The position numbers and the translations under genes are program-made. A stretch of 64,000 bases of DNA from Melieria omissa (lineage: Eukaryota > Arthropoda > Insecta > Diptera > Ulidiidae), in NCBI GenBank assembly GCA_963971225.1, contig OZ020267.1:92431648-92495647 (forward strand), written 5' to 3'. The notes under the pieces are model-generated. The model was not told the DNA's origin, ran no database searches, and saw nothing but the letters and a program-made list of their open reading frames with translations. The stretch's first letter is position 1. Every line of letters begins with the position of its first letter. Positions 63,424 to 64,000 of this stretch are shown piece after piece.

Positions 63424-64000
63424 TTTAGGGTAGGTTATGGTGGCAGCTTAAGAGCTCACGTAGGCCATAGCGGCCCGTTGTGGTACCACGTGAAGGACGT
63501 GGCCACATTTCCGGCTAAATGAATTCTGCTTTAAACGAAGTAATTCACGTGTCCTGAGTTGGTTTAGCGACGGCCAGGTTTCTCTGGAGATCCTACACAG
63601 GTTCTTCTCCACCCAGAGTCGATTAGCCAGGCGGAGATAAGCCTGCCTGACCACCAATTTAACGGTCGCAAGGGGTATGCTACACTGCGTAGTAGGAGCT
63701 GGAAGCAGAGTGCCTTTTCTGGCCACGTCGTCTGCCACGCAGTTGCCAGCGATGCCACTATGCCCCGGAACCAAGCTCAGGTGAACCCTGGCATGCTCCG
63801 ATATATCATTCAGAGCGGCCCGGCACTCTGCAACCAACTTGGAGGAGGTATATATACCTATCAAAGATTTAATTGCTGCCTGGCTATCTGAAAATATGCA
63901 GATAGCCGAAGGGATGGGGGGCTGCGTTCGTAGCCGGTCCACTGCCAGCAGTATTGTCATGGTCTTCGCTTGGAATACACTACAGTGGTCAGGGAGACGA
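63424..64000 (-). mobile_element. LOA/I-like non-LTR retrotransposon, 3' part (cut by window edge)
   Basis: Minus strand 63960-63448 encodes the RNase H region of the 26605 family (IFSDSQAAIKSL, VPGHSGIAGNCVADDVARKG), but with L for W before VPGHSG. ORF2 then loses its Cys/His C-terminus through a ~300-bp deletion and runs into the 3' UTR (CACGTCCTTCACGTGGTACC), which is shared with the intact copy. The tail is a degenerate CCTAA array. It may continue beyond 64000. Confidence 0.88.

Noticed and set aside
1..64000. tRNA, rRNA, CRISPR array or viral envelope gene
   Set aside because: No cloverleaf-like sequence, rRNA segment or regular spacer array was noticed; the tRNA-Leu match is only a 19-base primer-binding site, and no envelope frame follows integrase in the complete Gypsy copy.

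Overview
This is insect nuclear DNA, most likely from a higher fly. Three conserved single-copy genes with typical short dipteran introns (about 56-90 nt) can be read exon by exon, and almost everything else is transposable-element sequence. The genes are a DHX16-type spliceosomal helicase (1-903, minus, running off the left edge), cytoplasmic asparaginyl-tRNA synthetase (42319-51508, plus) and the TFIIIC subunit GTF3C5 (56199-58025, minus). From memory these are Drosophila l(2)37Cb, AsnRS and l(2)37Cd, neighbours in the Ddc cluster at 37C, so the window looks like that cluster blown up by mobile DNA. A tephritid-like fly is my guess; the sequence does not prove it.

Layout. 1-903: end of the helicase gene. 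904-9459: P-superfamily fragments and MITEs, a deleted Gypsy copy (3087-6909) and an inverted pair of a long-TIR element (7390-9227). 9460-15779: BEL/Pao element 1, minus. 15890-21997: full-length but broken Gypsy, plus. 22378-24134: small hAT MITE and a 5'-truncated non-LTR copy. 24985-37822: BEL/Pao element 2, minus, carrying inside it an intact LOA/I-like non-LTR retrotransposon (26605-32282) flanked by an apparently identical 633-bp duplication, plus a second short non-LTR copy. 37843-42034: PIF/Harbinger-type and P-type MITEs and a nested foldback. 42319-51508: AsnRS, whose introns 2 and 3 are filled with MITEs. 52170-55741: jockey-like, piggyBac-like and mariner-like remnants. 56199-58025: GTF3C5 gene. 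58155-64000: more MITEs, a third, doubly deleted Gypsy copy (minus) and the 3' end of a second LOA-like copy cut by the window edge.

The host genes act in unrelated housekeeping steps (splicing, aminoacylation, Pol III transcription). The helicase and AsnRS are divergent (head to head) and now about 41 kb apart; AsnRS and GTF3C5 are convergent. For the mobile DNA, I could often fix exact boundaries from target-site duplications (8 bp for P-like and hAT, 3 bp for Harbinger-like, TA for mariner/pogo-like, TTAA for piggyBac, 4 bp for Gypsy, 5 bp for BEL). I see no tRNA, rRNA or CRISPR. The most unusual observations are the 633-bp duplication around an intact non-LTR element, P-superfamily elements with a THAP-coding exon, and several deletion derivatives that keep the DNA-binding part of a transposase.
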